Part shown: piece by piece, positions 29,594-37,894 of the stretch
Layout: every line of letters starts with the position of its first letter
How positions within the stretch are numbered: the first letter of the stretch is position 1
From: Lachnospiraceae bacterium
GTDB lineage: Bacteria > Bacillota > Clostridia > Lachnospirales > Lachnospiraceae
Length of the DNA stretch: 64,000 bases
Direction of reading: 5' to 3'
NCBI GenBank assembly: GCA_017473905.1
Contig: JAFUJA010000015.1
Coordinates: 1-64,000, forward strand
Notes under the pieces: model-generated
What the model was told of the DNA's origin: nothing
The model's database searches: none
The model's input: the letters and a program-made list of their open reading frames with translations, nothing else
Program-made: the position numbers and the translations under genes

Positions 29594-30667
29594 CTAAGGA
29601 CGATTGATTACCGTATCTTCAATCAGTCCGATAATTTTATCTACCGCATTTAACTGGGAGCTTTGGGACATGGCATCCACGAAGCGCTTCCGGTTACAGT
29701 ATAGCTCGTAAACTTTTTCCGCAAGAGTGGTATCCGCCAGATCGTCCTCGTCCAGAACAAGGGAATATCCCTGGGCTTCAAAGGATGCTGCGTTTAATAT
29801 CTGGTCGCCGCGGCTGGATTTTGCGGGAAGGGGAATCAAAAGGTTGGGCTTTTTTAAGGCAAGAAGCTCGCAAATGGCATTGGCACCGGCACGGGAAATG
29901 ACGATGTCTGCCATGGCAAGTACATCCTTTAACTCACTTTTTAAATATTCAAACTGTACATATCGTTTTTCATTTAGAAGAAGATTGTCCACACGTCCGT
30001 TTCCGCAGATATGCACAATCTGGAAATCTTCTAAAAGCTTGGGCAGGGCGCTGCGAACCGCTTTGTTAATGGCAACGCTTCCGCTGCTACCGCCGATTAC
30101 CATGATGACGGGAAGGGTAGAAGTGAATTTACACATGTTAAGTGCGGCCACTTTATCCCCTTTCAGAAGTTCGTCACGAATGGGGGAGCCTGTGAGTACG
30201 GCTTTGTTCTCCGGAAGGTTCTGTAAGGTTTCGGGGAAATTACAGCAAACCTTGGTTGCAACTGGGATACAAAGCTTATTGGCCAGACCCGGTGTCATGT
30301 CGGATTCGTGAATGATACAGGGGATTTTTAAGGAAGCGGCTGCCCGTACTACGGGAACAGACACAAAACCACCCTTTGAGAATACAATATCCGGCTTCAG
30401 TTCTTTTAGAATTTTACGGGCATCTCCGTATCCTTTGACAACGCGGAAAGGATCGGAGAAGTTCTTGATATCCAGGTAACGTCTTAATTTGCCGGTTGAA
30501 ACTCCGTAATAGGGAACGTCAAAATCCGCAATGAGTTTCTTCTCAATTCCTTCATGTGAGCCGATATAAAATACTTCGTAACCCAGTTCTCTTAATCTGG
30601 GTAAAAGTGCCAGATTGGGGGTTACATGGCCGGCGGTACCGCCACCTGTTAACACAATACGCTTCAT
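29594..30667 (-). CDS. murG: UDP-GlcNAc:undecaprenyl-PP-MurNAc-pentapeptide GlcNAc transferase MurG
   Basis: GT28-family enzyme that converts lipid I to lipid II at the inner membrane face. GGGTAGHVTPNLAL at the N-terminus, IHESDMTPGLANK, VIGGSSGSVAINKAV, and the UDP-GlcNAc site SRAGANAICELLALKKPNLLIPLP are all present. The frame opens 12 nt upstream, but TGGAG fits the ATG at 30667 (MKRIVLTGGG; 357 residues). Unusually it lies outside a dcw cluster, with a TSCPD gene upstream and bioY downstream. Confidence 0.96.
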   Translation of the reverse strand: MKRIVLTGGGTAGHVTPNLALLPRLRELGYEVFYIGSHEGIEKKLIADFDVPYYGVSTGKLRRYLDIKNFSDPFRVVKGYGDARKILKELKPDIVFSKGGFVSVPVVRAAASLKIPCIIHESDMTPGLANKLCIPVATKVCCNFPETLQNLPENKAVLTGSPIRDELLKGDKVAALNMCKFTSTLPVIMVIGGSSGSVAINKAVRSALPKLLEDFQIVHICGNGRVDNLLLNEKRYVQFEYLKSELKDVLAMADIVISRAGANAICELLALKKPNLLIPLPAKSSRGDQILNAASFEAQGYSLVLDEDDLADTTLAEKVYELYCNRKRFVDAMSQSSQLNAVDKIIGLIEDTVINRP

Positions 30668-30698
30668 AAATAACTCCATTCTGCCGGGGGCAAAAATT

Positions 30699-30941
30699 TT
30701 ATTTTTCTAAAAGTTTCTCCAGAGCTGTTGCCAGCTGGTCGGGACAGGAAGTGGATTTGAAACCGCAACGGATTCCTTTTAATTTTGCAATTGCATCTTC
30801 TGCCTTCATTCCCGCAACAAGACTGGAAATTCCTTTCAGATTACCATTACATCCGCCCTGAAAGGACACGCTTTTAATAATATCTCCGTCAAGTTCAATA
30901 TCAATGGCGCTGGAACATACACCGCTTGTAATATATCGCAT
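30699..30941 (-). CDS. TSCPD domain protein
   Basis: 80 residues ending with the eponymous TSCPDQLATALEKLLEK and containing GVCSSAIDIELDGDIIKSVSFQGGCNGNLKGISSLVAGM. Four Cys residues suggest metal or redox chemistry. This stand-alone family is common in Clostridia; related domains sit at the C-terminus of some ribonucleotide reductases. Function unknown. First gene of a minus-strand TSCPD-murG-bioY group. Confidence 0.88.
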   Translation of the reverse strand: MRYITSGVCSSAIDIELDGDIIKSVSFQGGCNGNLKGISSLVAGMKAEDAIAKLKGIRCGFKSTSCPDQLATALEKLLEK

Positions 30942-31171
30942 AAAACACCTCCGTTTTTTGTTTTTCCTTCAATTAAAAAGGATTATAACAGAAAACAAAG
31001 TCGAATGCCATAGCTTTCGGGCAAAAGATGGGCTTTTATGCTATGTTTTCACCCCGTACATCCCTTGTTTGAACCGGGAAAAATTACCTATACTTAATAT
31101 GTCCCCGGGACAAGGTTTTAATCAGAATAATGTAGTCGGAAATCCTGATTTTCAGGTAGAAAGAGGTATGT

Positions 31172-31753
31172 ATGCAACTGGGTGAAATTGACATTTTTAT
31201 GAGACTGAGCGTTTTGATGATGGTTATCAGTATGATATGCAAAATCGCCGCATGGGTGATATATCAGGGCCTGATTCAGGCGTCGGAAAATATGGAAAGT
31301 ACGGACAATGCTATCTTAAAAAGATGTAAAAACCGTTTTCTCCATAATTACCGCCTCCGTCGGGGAATGGAGAACATTCCTGCCTTTGTGGACCGGTATC
31401 TTTACAGGATGCAGATTAAAAAGTTCCCCATCCGGCTTCTTCCGGTTTTATCTCTGGAATGTATGCTTCTAGCAATTCTACTTTGCGGTCTTGGTGTATT
31501 CCGTAAAATTGCCACGGGAGGCATGGTGATGGAAGGTTTTCCTTTTTATCTGCTTGCCCTGTTGGGTGTTTACGCATATCTGGGAATATCTGCGTTCCTT
31601 GAAGTAAAAGAAAAGCAGGAGCTTTTAAAAGCAAACATTGTGGACTATCTGGAAAACGTGCTGGGAAAACAGCTTCAGGGACAGTATCAGCTGAAGGGTG
31701 AGGACATATGGGATGAGGAGTCTGAGACCAGGGGAATTTATATCTTGAAATGA
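31172..31753 (+). CDS. Predicted membrane protein, unknown function
   Basis: 193 residues. A hydrophobic helix near residues 10-35, a basic central segment (KRCKNRFLHNYRLRRGMENI), and two membrane helices around 90-112 and 120-142 (LLPVLSLECMLLAILLCGLGVF and FPFYLLALLGVYAYLGISAF), then a charged tail. I do not recognise a family. GAGG lies before the ATG. It precedes pgi by 77 bp. Confidence 0.65.
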   Translation: MQLGEIDIFMRLSVLMMVISMICKIAAWVIYQGLIQASENMESTDNAILKRCKNRFLHNYRLRRGMENIPAFVDRYLYRMQIKKFPIRLLPVLSLECMLLAILLCGLGVFRKIATGGMVMEGFPFYLLALLGVYAYLGISAFLEVKEKQELLKANIVDYLENVLGKQLQGQYQLKGEDIWDEESETRGIYILK

Positions 31754-31830
31754 CCATATATTTTTGTTAGAATGAGGGAGAAATCGAGAATGAAGCCGAT
31801 TGGGCGGCTTCGTACAAAGGAGAGTAGAGT

Positions 31831-33177
31831 ATGAGTAAAGTAGCATTTGATTACGCAAAAGCGGCACCGTTTATCAGTGCAAATGAAGTGGAATTAATGA
31901 AAAAGCTGGCAGAGGATGCCAAAGAAGTGCTTGTTTCCAAAACCGGAGCAGGTAATGATTTCTTAGGATGGATTGATCTTCCCGTTGATTATGACAAGGA
32001 AGAATTTGACCGTATTAAGAAGGCTGCAGCAAAGATTCAGAGTGATTCCGATGTACTCCTTGTAGTAGGTATCGGCGGTTCTTATCTTGGTGCAAGAGCA
32101 GCAATTGAATTCTTAAGACACAGCTTTTATAATATCGTGGATAAGAGCATTCGTAAAACTCCCGAAATTTACTTCGTGGGTAATTCCATCAGCTCTACCT
32201 ATTTAAAACATTTGATTCAGGTAATCGGAGACAGAGATTTCTCCATTAACATGATTTCCAAGTCCGGTACCACCACAGAGCCTGCTATCGCATTCCGTGT
32301 TCTTAAGAAAATGGCGGAAGAAAAGTACGGCAAAGAAGGTGCAGCTAAGAGAATCTACGCAACCACAGATAAGGCAAAGGGTTCCTTAAAAGGACTTGCA
32401 ACCGAGGAAGGCTACGAAACCTTCGTGGTTCCCGATGATGTAGGCGGACGTTTCTCCGTACTGACTGCAGTAGGTTTGCTTCCCATCGCAGTAAGTGGTG
32501 CAGACATTGATAAATTAATGGAAGGTGCAAGAAGCGGAAGAGAACGTGCATTGAACGCACCTTTCGAAGAAAACGACGCTCTTCAGTATGCGGCAGTTCG
32601 TAACATCCTTTTAAGAAAAGGAAAACAGATTGAAATTCTTGCCAACTATGAGCCTTGCGTACACTTCGTATCCGAATGGTGGAAGCAGCTTTACGGCGAG
32701 AGCGAAGGTAAGGACCAGAAAGGTATTTTCCCTGCAAGCGTGGATTTAACCACAGACTTACATTCTATGGGACAGTTCATTCAGGACGGCTCCAGAAATA
32801 TCTTCGAAACCGTTATCAATATCGAAACTTCCAGAGAAGAACTCTTTATTGAAGAAGAACCCGTGGATTTGGACGGCTTGAATTACTTAACCGGTAAAAC
32901 CGTTGATTTTGTAAACAAGAGTGCCATGAACGGAACCATTCTTGCTCATACAGACGGTCAGGTGCCTAACTTCTTAATCAATATTCCCGAAGTAAACGAG
33001 TTTTACCTTGGTGAACTGTTCTACTTCTTTGAGTTTGCCTGCGGCGTAAGCGGATACATTTTAGGTGTAAATCCTTTCAACCAGCCCGGTGTAGAAAGCT
33101 ACAAGAAGAACATGTTCGCACTTTTAGGTAAGCCCGGATATGAGGTACAGAGAGAAGAACTTTTAAAGAGACTTTAA
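31831..33177 (+). CDS. pgi: Glucose-6-phosphate isomerase
   Basis: Interconverts glucose 6-phosphate and fructose 6-phosphate. The 448-residue product has [33 protein letters not shown] (sugar-phosphate binding), [16 protein letters not shown] and a C-terminal [21 protein letters not shown]. Length fits the short bacterial form. AAAGGAGAG precedes the ATG, and a small hairpin GAAGCCG/CGGCTTC (31792-31811) lies in the leader. A terminator follows. Confidence 0.97.
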   Translation: MSKVAFDYAKAAPFISANEVELMKKLAEDAKEVLVSKTGAGNDFLGWIDLPVDYDKEEFDRIKKAAAKIQSDSDVLLVVGIGGSYLGARAAIEFLRHSFYNIVDKSIRKTPEIYFVGNSISSTYLKHLIQVIGDRDFSINMISKSGTTTEPAIAFRVLKKMAEEKYGKEGAAKRIYATTDKAKGSLKGLATEEGYETFVVPDDVGGRFSVLTAVGLLPIAVSGADIDKLMEGARSGRERALNAPFEENDALQYAAVRNILLRKGKQIEILANYEPCVHFVSEWWKQLYGESEGKDQKGIFPASVDLTTDLHSMGQFIQDGSRNIFETVINIETSREELFIEEEPVDLDGLNYLTGKTVDFVNKSAMNGTILAHTDGQVPNFLINIPEVNEFYLGELFYFFEFACGVSGYILGVNPFNQPGVESYKKNMFALLGKPGYEVQREELLKRL

Positions 33178-33199
33178 TTTTTATAAATAAAAACACTGT

Positions 33200-33228
33200 A
33201 AAAATGTCGTCTGCGAGGCGGCATTTTT
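33200..33228 (+). terminator. Terminator after pgi
   Basis: AAAAATGTCGTC / GGCGGCATTTTT with two G-U pairs and a short loop. The next gene's ribosome site begins 8 bp later. Confidence 0.7.
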
Positions 33229-33244
33229 ACGATACGGAGGAAAT

Positions 33245-34072
33245 ATGTCAGAAGTAAAAGAAACGACGGAAGAAACCAAGGTTGAAGAAAACAAAGAAGT
33301 AAAAACCGAGGAAAGTAAGGTTGAGGCAAAGAACGAAGAAATCAAGGCTGCACCTGCACTTACTATTGTTCCGGATTTGGAAACCGCAGATGAAAAGAGT
33401 AAAAAAGATTTTATTTTAGAGTTAGTGATTGCAGTTTGTCTGGGACTTAGCATTATCGGTATGGCCTGGACCGGCTGGATAGCAAGCATTCACAGTGAAA
33501 ACCAAAGTAAGAATCTGGCAGAGGCAACTGCTCTGAATGCCCAGGGAACGAACCTTTGGACGGAACAGTCCCAGTATCTGATGAAAGATATGATGGTTTG
33601 GGAAGAAATCAACGATTTGCGTTTTGAAATCGACTATGCCAAGGAAGCAGATAAGGCAAACGACCTTGCCAAGGCTGAGAAGCAGTTGAAAGAAATGCTT
33701 GCAAATGAAGTGAGCGGAGATTTCTTAATCGCCGTGGAATGGGCGATGGCGCAGAAAGAATATGCGAGTCCTTTTGATATGGAGGGATATACCGTAAGTT
33801 ATTATGCGGAAGCACAGGCACTTTTAGATCAGGCAGCAGCAAAAGCAGCCCAGGCAGAAAACGACAGAACCTATGCAGATTGTTTCCTGCTTCTTACGGT
33901 ACTTTACGGCGTAGTCCTTTTTATGCTGGGAATCAGTGCATTCTTCAAAGGCTCTACCACGAAGATGGTGCTTTGTATCATAAGCGGAATCGCGTTTGTA
34001 TTGATTACCGCGTACATATTTACTCTGCCTTTGCCGGTGGGATTTGATTTCGTGAGTTATTTGGTGAGATAG
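33245..34072 (+). CDS. Membrane protein with charged N-terminal tail, unknown function
   Basis: 275 residues. The first ~35 are repetitive Glu/Lys/Thr/Val (EETKVEENKEVKTEESKVEA), then one membrane helix (about 57-80), a long helical extracytoplasmic region of ~120 residues rich in Ala, Glu, Lys (likely coiled coil, WTEQSQYLMKDMMVWEE and AQALLDQAAAKAAQAEND), and two helices at the end (about 205-227, 232-252). The general shape recalls DUF4337-like proteins, but I cannot confirm that. GGAGG precedes the ATG. Confidence 0.65.
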   Translation: MSEVKETTEETKVEENKEVKTEESKVEAKNEEIKAAPALTIVPDLETADEKSKKDFILELVIAVCLGLSIIGMAWTGWIASIHSENQSKNLAEATALNAQGTNLWTEQSQYLMKDMMVWEEINDLRFEIDYAKEADKANDLAKAEKQLKEMLANEVSGDFLIAVEWAMAQKEYASPFDMEGYTVSYYAEAQALLDQAAAKAAQAENDRTYADCFLLLTVLYGVVLFMLGISAFFKGSTTKMVLCIISGIAFVLITAYIFTLPLPVGFDFVSYLVR

Positions 34073-34107
34073 GAATTACTTTTTAGAATCCCGTTGGAGG
34101 TTAGAAC

Positions 34108-34560
34108 GTGAGATTTATAATACAACGTGTTAAAAATGCAAAGGTGGTAGTGGACAACGCAACCACGGGAGAAATCGGAAAAGGTTTTCTCGTATTTATT
34201 GGCGTGGCCGACGGAGATACAAAAGAAATGGCAGACAAGCTTGTGAAAAAACTGCTGGGCTTGCGTATCTTTGCGGATGCAGAAGGGAAAACCAATCTTG
34301 CCCTTGCGGATGTGGGCGGAGAATTGCTTCTGGTTTCCCAGTTTACTCTCTATGCGGATTGTAAAAAGGGCAACCGTCCTTCTTTTATACGGGCGGGGGC
34401 ACCGGATTTCGCCAACGATATGTATGAATACATCATAAAAAAATGCCGTGAAAGCGGCACGAAGACCGAGACCGGCATTTTTGGAGCGGACATGGAAGTG
34501 TCACTGGTGAATGACGGTCCCTTCACAATTATATATGATTCCGAAGAAATGGGCCTGTAG
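34108..34560 (+). CDS. dtd: D-aminoacyl-tRNA deacylase
   Basis: Recycles tRNA mischarged with D-amino acids. The 150-residue product shows [38 protein letters not shown] (the SQFTL signature) and [15 protein letters not shown] (the N-x-GPxT-type motif). GTG start at 34108 with TTGGAGG upstream. A terminator overlaps its stop codon. Confidence 0.95.
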   Translation: MRFIIQRVKNAKVVVDNATTGEIGKGFLVFIGVADGDTKEMADKLVKKLLGLRIFADAEGKTNLALADVGGELLLVSQFTLYADCKKGNRPSFIRAGAPDFANDMYEYIIKKCRESGTKTETGIFGADMEVSLVNDGPFTIIYDSEEMGL

Positions 34561-34586
34561 GAAAACCTACAGACCCTTTTAATTTT
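34551..34586. terminator. Convergent terminator between dtd and the AGCS symporter gene
   Basis: GGGCCTGTAGG / CCTACAGACCC with a tetraloop-like AAAA, followed by TTTTAATTTT. The stem contains the dtd stop codon. Confidence 0.85.
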
Positions 34587-34597
34587 AGTATATGTTT

Positions 34598-36199
34598 TTA
34601 TTCCTTCCCTTCTGCAACAGCCTGTGCCATTTCAGCCTGAATCACGGGATTATTGGAAAGTACAGGTTCTACGTTTTTACCTTTGATTTTACGATCAATA
34701 TAGTTACGGGTAATGCGAACCAGTACAGGGGAAAGGGAGATGACACCGATTAAGTTGGGAATCATCATCAGTCCGTTAAATGTATCGGAAATATCCCAGG
34801 CAAGGCTGGATGTCATCAGTGCACCGGAAAGAATCATCAGTACGAAGAACACACGATAAATCTTTGCGGCCATAATACCGAACTTACCGAAGAGGAATTC
34901 CACAGCCTTGCATCCGTAATGGGACCAGCCCAAAATTGTTGTGAAGGCAAATAAAAGCAACGAAATAGCGACGAAACCTTCGCCGAAGGCACCAAAGGAA
35001 TTGCCGAATGCCTGTGCTACCAGAGTAGCATCACTGACACCTTCCAGTGCAAGTCCGGTGTTTAAATCAATAAAACCGGAAGTCAAAACAACAAGCGCGG
35101 TGATGGTACAAACTACCATAGTATCCGCAAATACTTCAAAAATTCCCCAGAGCCCCTGTTTTACGGGCTCTTTTACATTGGAATTACAGTGCACCATAAC
35201 GGAGGAGCCTAAGCCTGCTTCGTTGGAGAAGACGCCTCTTTTACATCCCTGGGTAATTACGGTTTTGATTAAAATACCTGTTGCCGCGCCGCCTACGGCT
35301 TCCACTCCGAATGCGAAACGGAAGATGGAAAGGAATGCGGGGATAATCATATCAAAATGTAAAACAATCAGTACCAGAGCGCCCAGCACATATGCTCCTG
35401 CCATAAAAGGAACTACCTTTTCGGCAACATTGGCGATTCGTTTTAATCCTCCTAAAATAATCAGAGCGGCGAGAATCATCAGTACAATACCGATGATTAA
35501 AGGAATCAGCGGAATGGAACCTAATATAACAGGTGATTCCATGTTAGAGAAAAATGCTGAATTAATGTTCAGGGTAATTTTATTGACCTGTCCCATGTTT
35601 CCGATTCCAAAGGATGCTAAAACGGTAAAAACAGCAAATAAAAATGCCAGCGTTTTACCGATAAATTCATATCCGGGAATCTTGGCAAGACCATCGCGCA
35701 GATAATACATGGCACCGCCGGACCAGTCCCCGTCTTTGTTTTTCAGACGATAGTAGATACCTAAAACGTTCTCTGAGAAGTTGGTCATCATTCCGAAGAA
35801 AGCCGCAACCCACATCCAGAAAACCGCACCCGGGCCGCCCAGTACAATTGCGGCGGAAACGCCGGCGATATTACCGGTGCCGATGGTTGCCGCAAGAGCG
35901 GTACACATAGCCTGGAACTGGGAAACGCTGCCTTCTTCATTTTTATTATGGGCATCTTTTTTGAAAACTCCCCCCATGGTTTTTTTTACCCAATGGGGGA
36001 GATGTGTAATCTGGAAAAATTTCGTGATAATTGTAAGCAGTATGCCGGAACCGATTAGTAAAATTAAACCGATTTTTACCCAGACGAAGTCGTTGATTGC
36101 CGTATTGATTTCGATGAGTCTGTCTGTCAGCGTGACAACTTCTTCCACCGGTTCGGGGTTGCTTAGTAATATAGACGGATAAAATGGAATTGTCTGCAT
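34598..36199 (-). CDS. AGCS-family sodium:alanine/glycine symporter
   Basis: Sodium-coupled amino-acid carrier with about 11 membrane helices. Family signatures include ALAATIGTGNIAGVSAAIVLGGPGAVFWMW, FSENVLGIYYR and GVFSNEAGLGSSVMVH. The frame stays open 45 nt upstream, but the ATG at 36199 has AAAGGAAG 10 nt before it (MQTIPFYPSI; 533 residues). A glycine riboswitch precedes it, which makes glycine the likeliest substrate, with alanine possible. Confidence 0.93.
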   Translation of the reverse strand: MQTIPFYPSILLSNPEPVEEVVTLTDRLIEINTAINDFVWVKIGLILLIGSGILLTIITKFFQITHLPHWVKKTMGGVFKKDAHNKNEEGSVSQFQAMCTALAATIGTGNIAGVSAAIVLGGPGAVFWMWVAAFFGMMTNFSENVLGIYYRLKNKDGDWSGGAMYYLRDGLAKIPGYEFIGKTLAFLFAVFTVLASFGIGNMGQVNKITLNINSAFFSNMESPVILGSIPLIPLIIGIVLMILAALIILGGLKRIANVAEKVVPFMAGAYVLGALVLIVLHFDMIIPAFLSIFRFAFGVEAVGGAATGILIKTVITQGCKRGVFSNEAGLGSSVMVHCNSNVKEPVKQGLWGIFEVFADTMVVCTITALVVLTSGFIDLNTGLALEGVSDATLVAQAFGNSFGAFGEGFVAISLLLFAFTTILGWSHYGCKAVEFLFGKFGIMAAKIYRVFFVLMILSGALMTSSLAWDISDTFNGLMMIPNLIGVISLSPVLVRITRNYIDRKIKGKNVEPVLSNNPVIQAEMAQAVAEGKE

Positions 36200-36202
36200 A
36201 AA

Positions 36203-36270
36203 AAATACTTCCTTTCTCTGATAGTATACTTTTACAAAAGTCAAAGCAATTAATCGGCAAGGAAGTATTT
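36203..36270 (-). promoter_or_regulatory. Anti-Shine-Dalgarno inverted repeat (riboswitch expression platform)
   Basis: In the minus-strand mRNA, AAATACTTCCTT (36270-36259) is exactly complementary to AAGGAAGTATTT (36214-36203), which contains the ribosome site of the symporter gene. A small inner hairpin ACTTTT/AAAAGT sits in the loop. The 12-bp pairing would hide the ribosome site, so the switch likely acts on translation. Confidence 0.75.
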
Positions 36271-36288
36271 AACGTCCTATTAAGATAA

Positions 36289-36369
36289 ATATCTCTGTCC
36301 TTTTGCCTGAGAGATCGGCGCAATGCGCCTTACACCTTCGGCGCCCATGAATGGGACTCTCCAGAAATG
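36289..36369 (-). promoter_or_regulatory. Glycine riboswitch (single aptamer)
   Basis: Read on the minus strand, the conserved blocks appear in order: TCTGGAGAG, GCGCCGAAGG, a variable arm, then TCTCTCAGGCAAAAGGACAG. These are the core motifs of the glycine aptamer. Only one aptamer is present between the promoter and the anti-SD repeat, unlike the common tandem form. It controls the AGCS symporter gene. Confidence 0.92.
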
Positions 36370-36380
36370 TCATTACGTTG

Positions 36381-36409
36381 ATTTTATCTAAGATAGGGGT
36401 TTCTGTCAA
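36381..36409 (-). promoter_or_regulatory. Promoter of the riboswitch-symporter transcript
   Basis: Minus strand TTGACA (36409-36404), 17-bp spacer, TAAAAT (36386-36381). Transcription would start near 36374, immediately before the aptamer, leaving no room for a second aptamer. Confidence 0.8.
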
Positions 36410-36440
36410 GGCGTGGCACAGGGTTTCATGCCAAAACATT

Positions 36441-37157
36441 TTACTGAAGAGTATATGTATAATCTGAGAGATTTACCGTTACGGATGCATTGTCATGGCT
36501 GTCAAAACGGATTGTAAGAAGGTTTCCGTCGATGGTAATTTCATAGGGATACATGTATTCTCCGAATTGAGCTGTTGTAAAAAGCTCATTTCCCTCCATA
36601 TCTAAAACCATAAGCCCGGGATTTGTATAACCGGCAACATATAAAATACCGTTTTCATCCACAGTGCTGACGGAACCGCAGCCCATGTAATTGCTGTTTT
36701 CCCAGAGAATGCGGCCATCGTAAGCGTTGATTGCCTTAATGGTGCCTCCTTCATTAATATAAATGGCACCCGTAGGGGAAGAAAGCTGTTCAATCATGGA
36801 ACTTTGTGCTACATCATATTTCGCTGTTTCATATGTCCAGCTGCTTCCGTCCGTACCTTCGCAGCTAATGACTGCATACTCTTTGTTGGTTTCAGGGTCA
36901 TTTTTTACTTCGAATGAATAAGACATTTCGACACCTTCGGGAATCTCATACGCCGGGGTTACACCTTCGGTAACGGTATTGTTGCCGGCGGATTCTTTTT
37001 CGGTGCGGTTTTCTTTCTCGGGAATATTGGTCTGTACGGTAACGGAGGGAGTGTTCCCGTTTTCGGAACCTTCCATGGTAACCGTGGTGGAGCATGCACC
37101 TAATACTGCTGCTCCTGCAAGTGCTGTAACTGCTAAAATCATTTTTTTCATTTTCAT
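36441..37157 (-). CDS. Lipoprotein with PQQ-like beta-propeller repeats
   Basis: The open frame extends far upstream, but GGAGG lies just before the ATG at 37157, giving MKMKKMILAVTALAGAAVLG with lipobox LGAC (Cys22) and 238 residues. After a Gly/Asn/Glu linker the second half has repeats of the PQQ type: GTIKAINAYDGRILWEN and GILYVAGYTNPGLMVLDMEGNELF. Such propellers usually bind proteins or ligands at the cell surface. Ends close to the riboswitch promoter region of the symporter, same direction. Confidence 0.8.
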   Translation of the reverse strand: MKMKKMILAVTALAGAAVLGACSTTVTMEGSENGNTPSVTVQTNIPEKENRTEKESAGNNTVTEGVTPAYEIPEGVEMSYSFEVKNDPETNKEYAVISCEGTDGSSWTYETAKYDVAQSSMIEQLSSPTGAIYINEGGTIKAINAYDGRILWENSNYMGCGSVSTVDENGILYVAGYTNPGLMVLDMEGNELFTTAQFGEYMYPYEITIDGNLLTIRFDSHDNASVTVNLSDYTYTLQ

Positions 37158-37336
37158 AATAGTCCTCCATTTTACACTTTTATGTGTTATTTTGTTTTCA
37201 CCTAATAAGACGGAGTCAAAAAAGAAACCTAACAACAAATTTAAAAAAATAGAAAAATTTTTTCTTTCATATATGTTATAATTGTAAACTGAATGCGTCA
37301 TATAGTATGAAGGCCTTAAAAACAAGGAGAGAAAAC

Positions 37337-37894
37337 GTGGAAGATCAAAAGATAATTGATTTATATGTAAAAAGAGATGAGAAGGCAATTGAAAAGACCG
37401 CAGATAAATATGGGAAATATTGTTTTTCCATTGCCTACAATGTTCTTATGAGTCACGAAGATTCCGAGGAATGTGTAAATGATACCTGGATTAAAACATG
37501 GAATACCATTCCGCCTGCGATGCCGGAGTGCTTCCGTATTTTTTTAGGAAAAATCACCAGGAACCTTTCTTTTGATAAGTATAGGTACAACCACAGCGAA
37601 AAGCGTGGGGGTGGTGTAATCGGGGCGGTTTTGGATGAGCTGGAAGAGGTTGTTGCGGGAAGTGACTCCGTGGAAGAAGCTTATGAGCGGAAGATTCTGG
37701 TTGAAGCCATTAATACTTATTTACATACTCTCTCCAAACGTGACTGCAACATTTTTATCAGAAGATATTTTTACGGTGAGGAGACAAAAGATATTGCGCA
37801 GCGTTATGCAATAAAGGAAAGCAACGTTTTAATGATTTTATCCAGAACCCGTAAAAAGCTTCAACAACATCTAAAAGAGGAGGCATTATTATAA
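37337..37894 (+). CDS. ECF-type RNA polymerase sigma factor
   Basis: 185 residues with sigma region 2 (YGKYCFSIAYNVLMSHEDSEECVNDTWIKTWNTIPP) and region 4 helix-turn-helix (EETKDIAQRYAIKESNVLMILSRTRKKLQQHL). The frame opens at an ATG 30 nt upstream, but AAGGAG sits 7 nt before the GTG at 37337, which I prefer. An extended -10 element TGTTATAAT at 37274-37282 may drive it. Its stop codon overlaps the start of the next gene by one base (TAATG), the usual sign of a sigma/anti-sigma pair. Confidence 0.9.
   Translation: MEDQKIIDLYVKRDEKAIEKTADKYGKYCFSIAYNVLMSHEDSEECVNDTWIKTWNTIPPAMPECFRIFLGKITRNLSFDKYRYNHSEKRGGGVIGAVLDELEEVVAGSDSVEEAYERKILVEAINTYLHTLSKRDCNIFIRRYFYGEETKDIAQRYAIKESNVLMILSRTRKKLQQHLKEEALL

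Noticed and set aside
34941..36182. Long plus-strand open frames opposite the AGCS symporter
   Set aside because: They are the complement of membrane-helix coding sequence with Lys/Thr/Pro-rich translation and no ribosome site; the minus-strand gene has clear family motifs.
36410..36440. Second glycine aptamer upstream of the riboswitch
   Set aside because: The predicted promoter lies at 36381-36409, so nothing upstream would be transcribed, and no GGAGAG or CCGAAGG blocks are seen there.
37201..37282. A consensus -35 element before the ECF sigma gene
   Set aside because: TGTTATAAT is a good extended -10, but the sequence 17 bp upstream is only an A/T run, so I did not list a full promoter.
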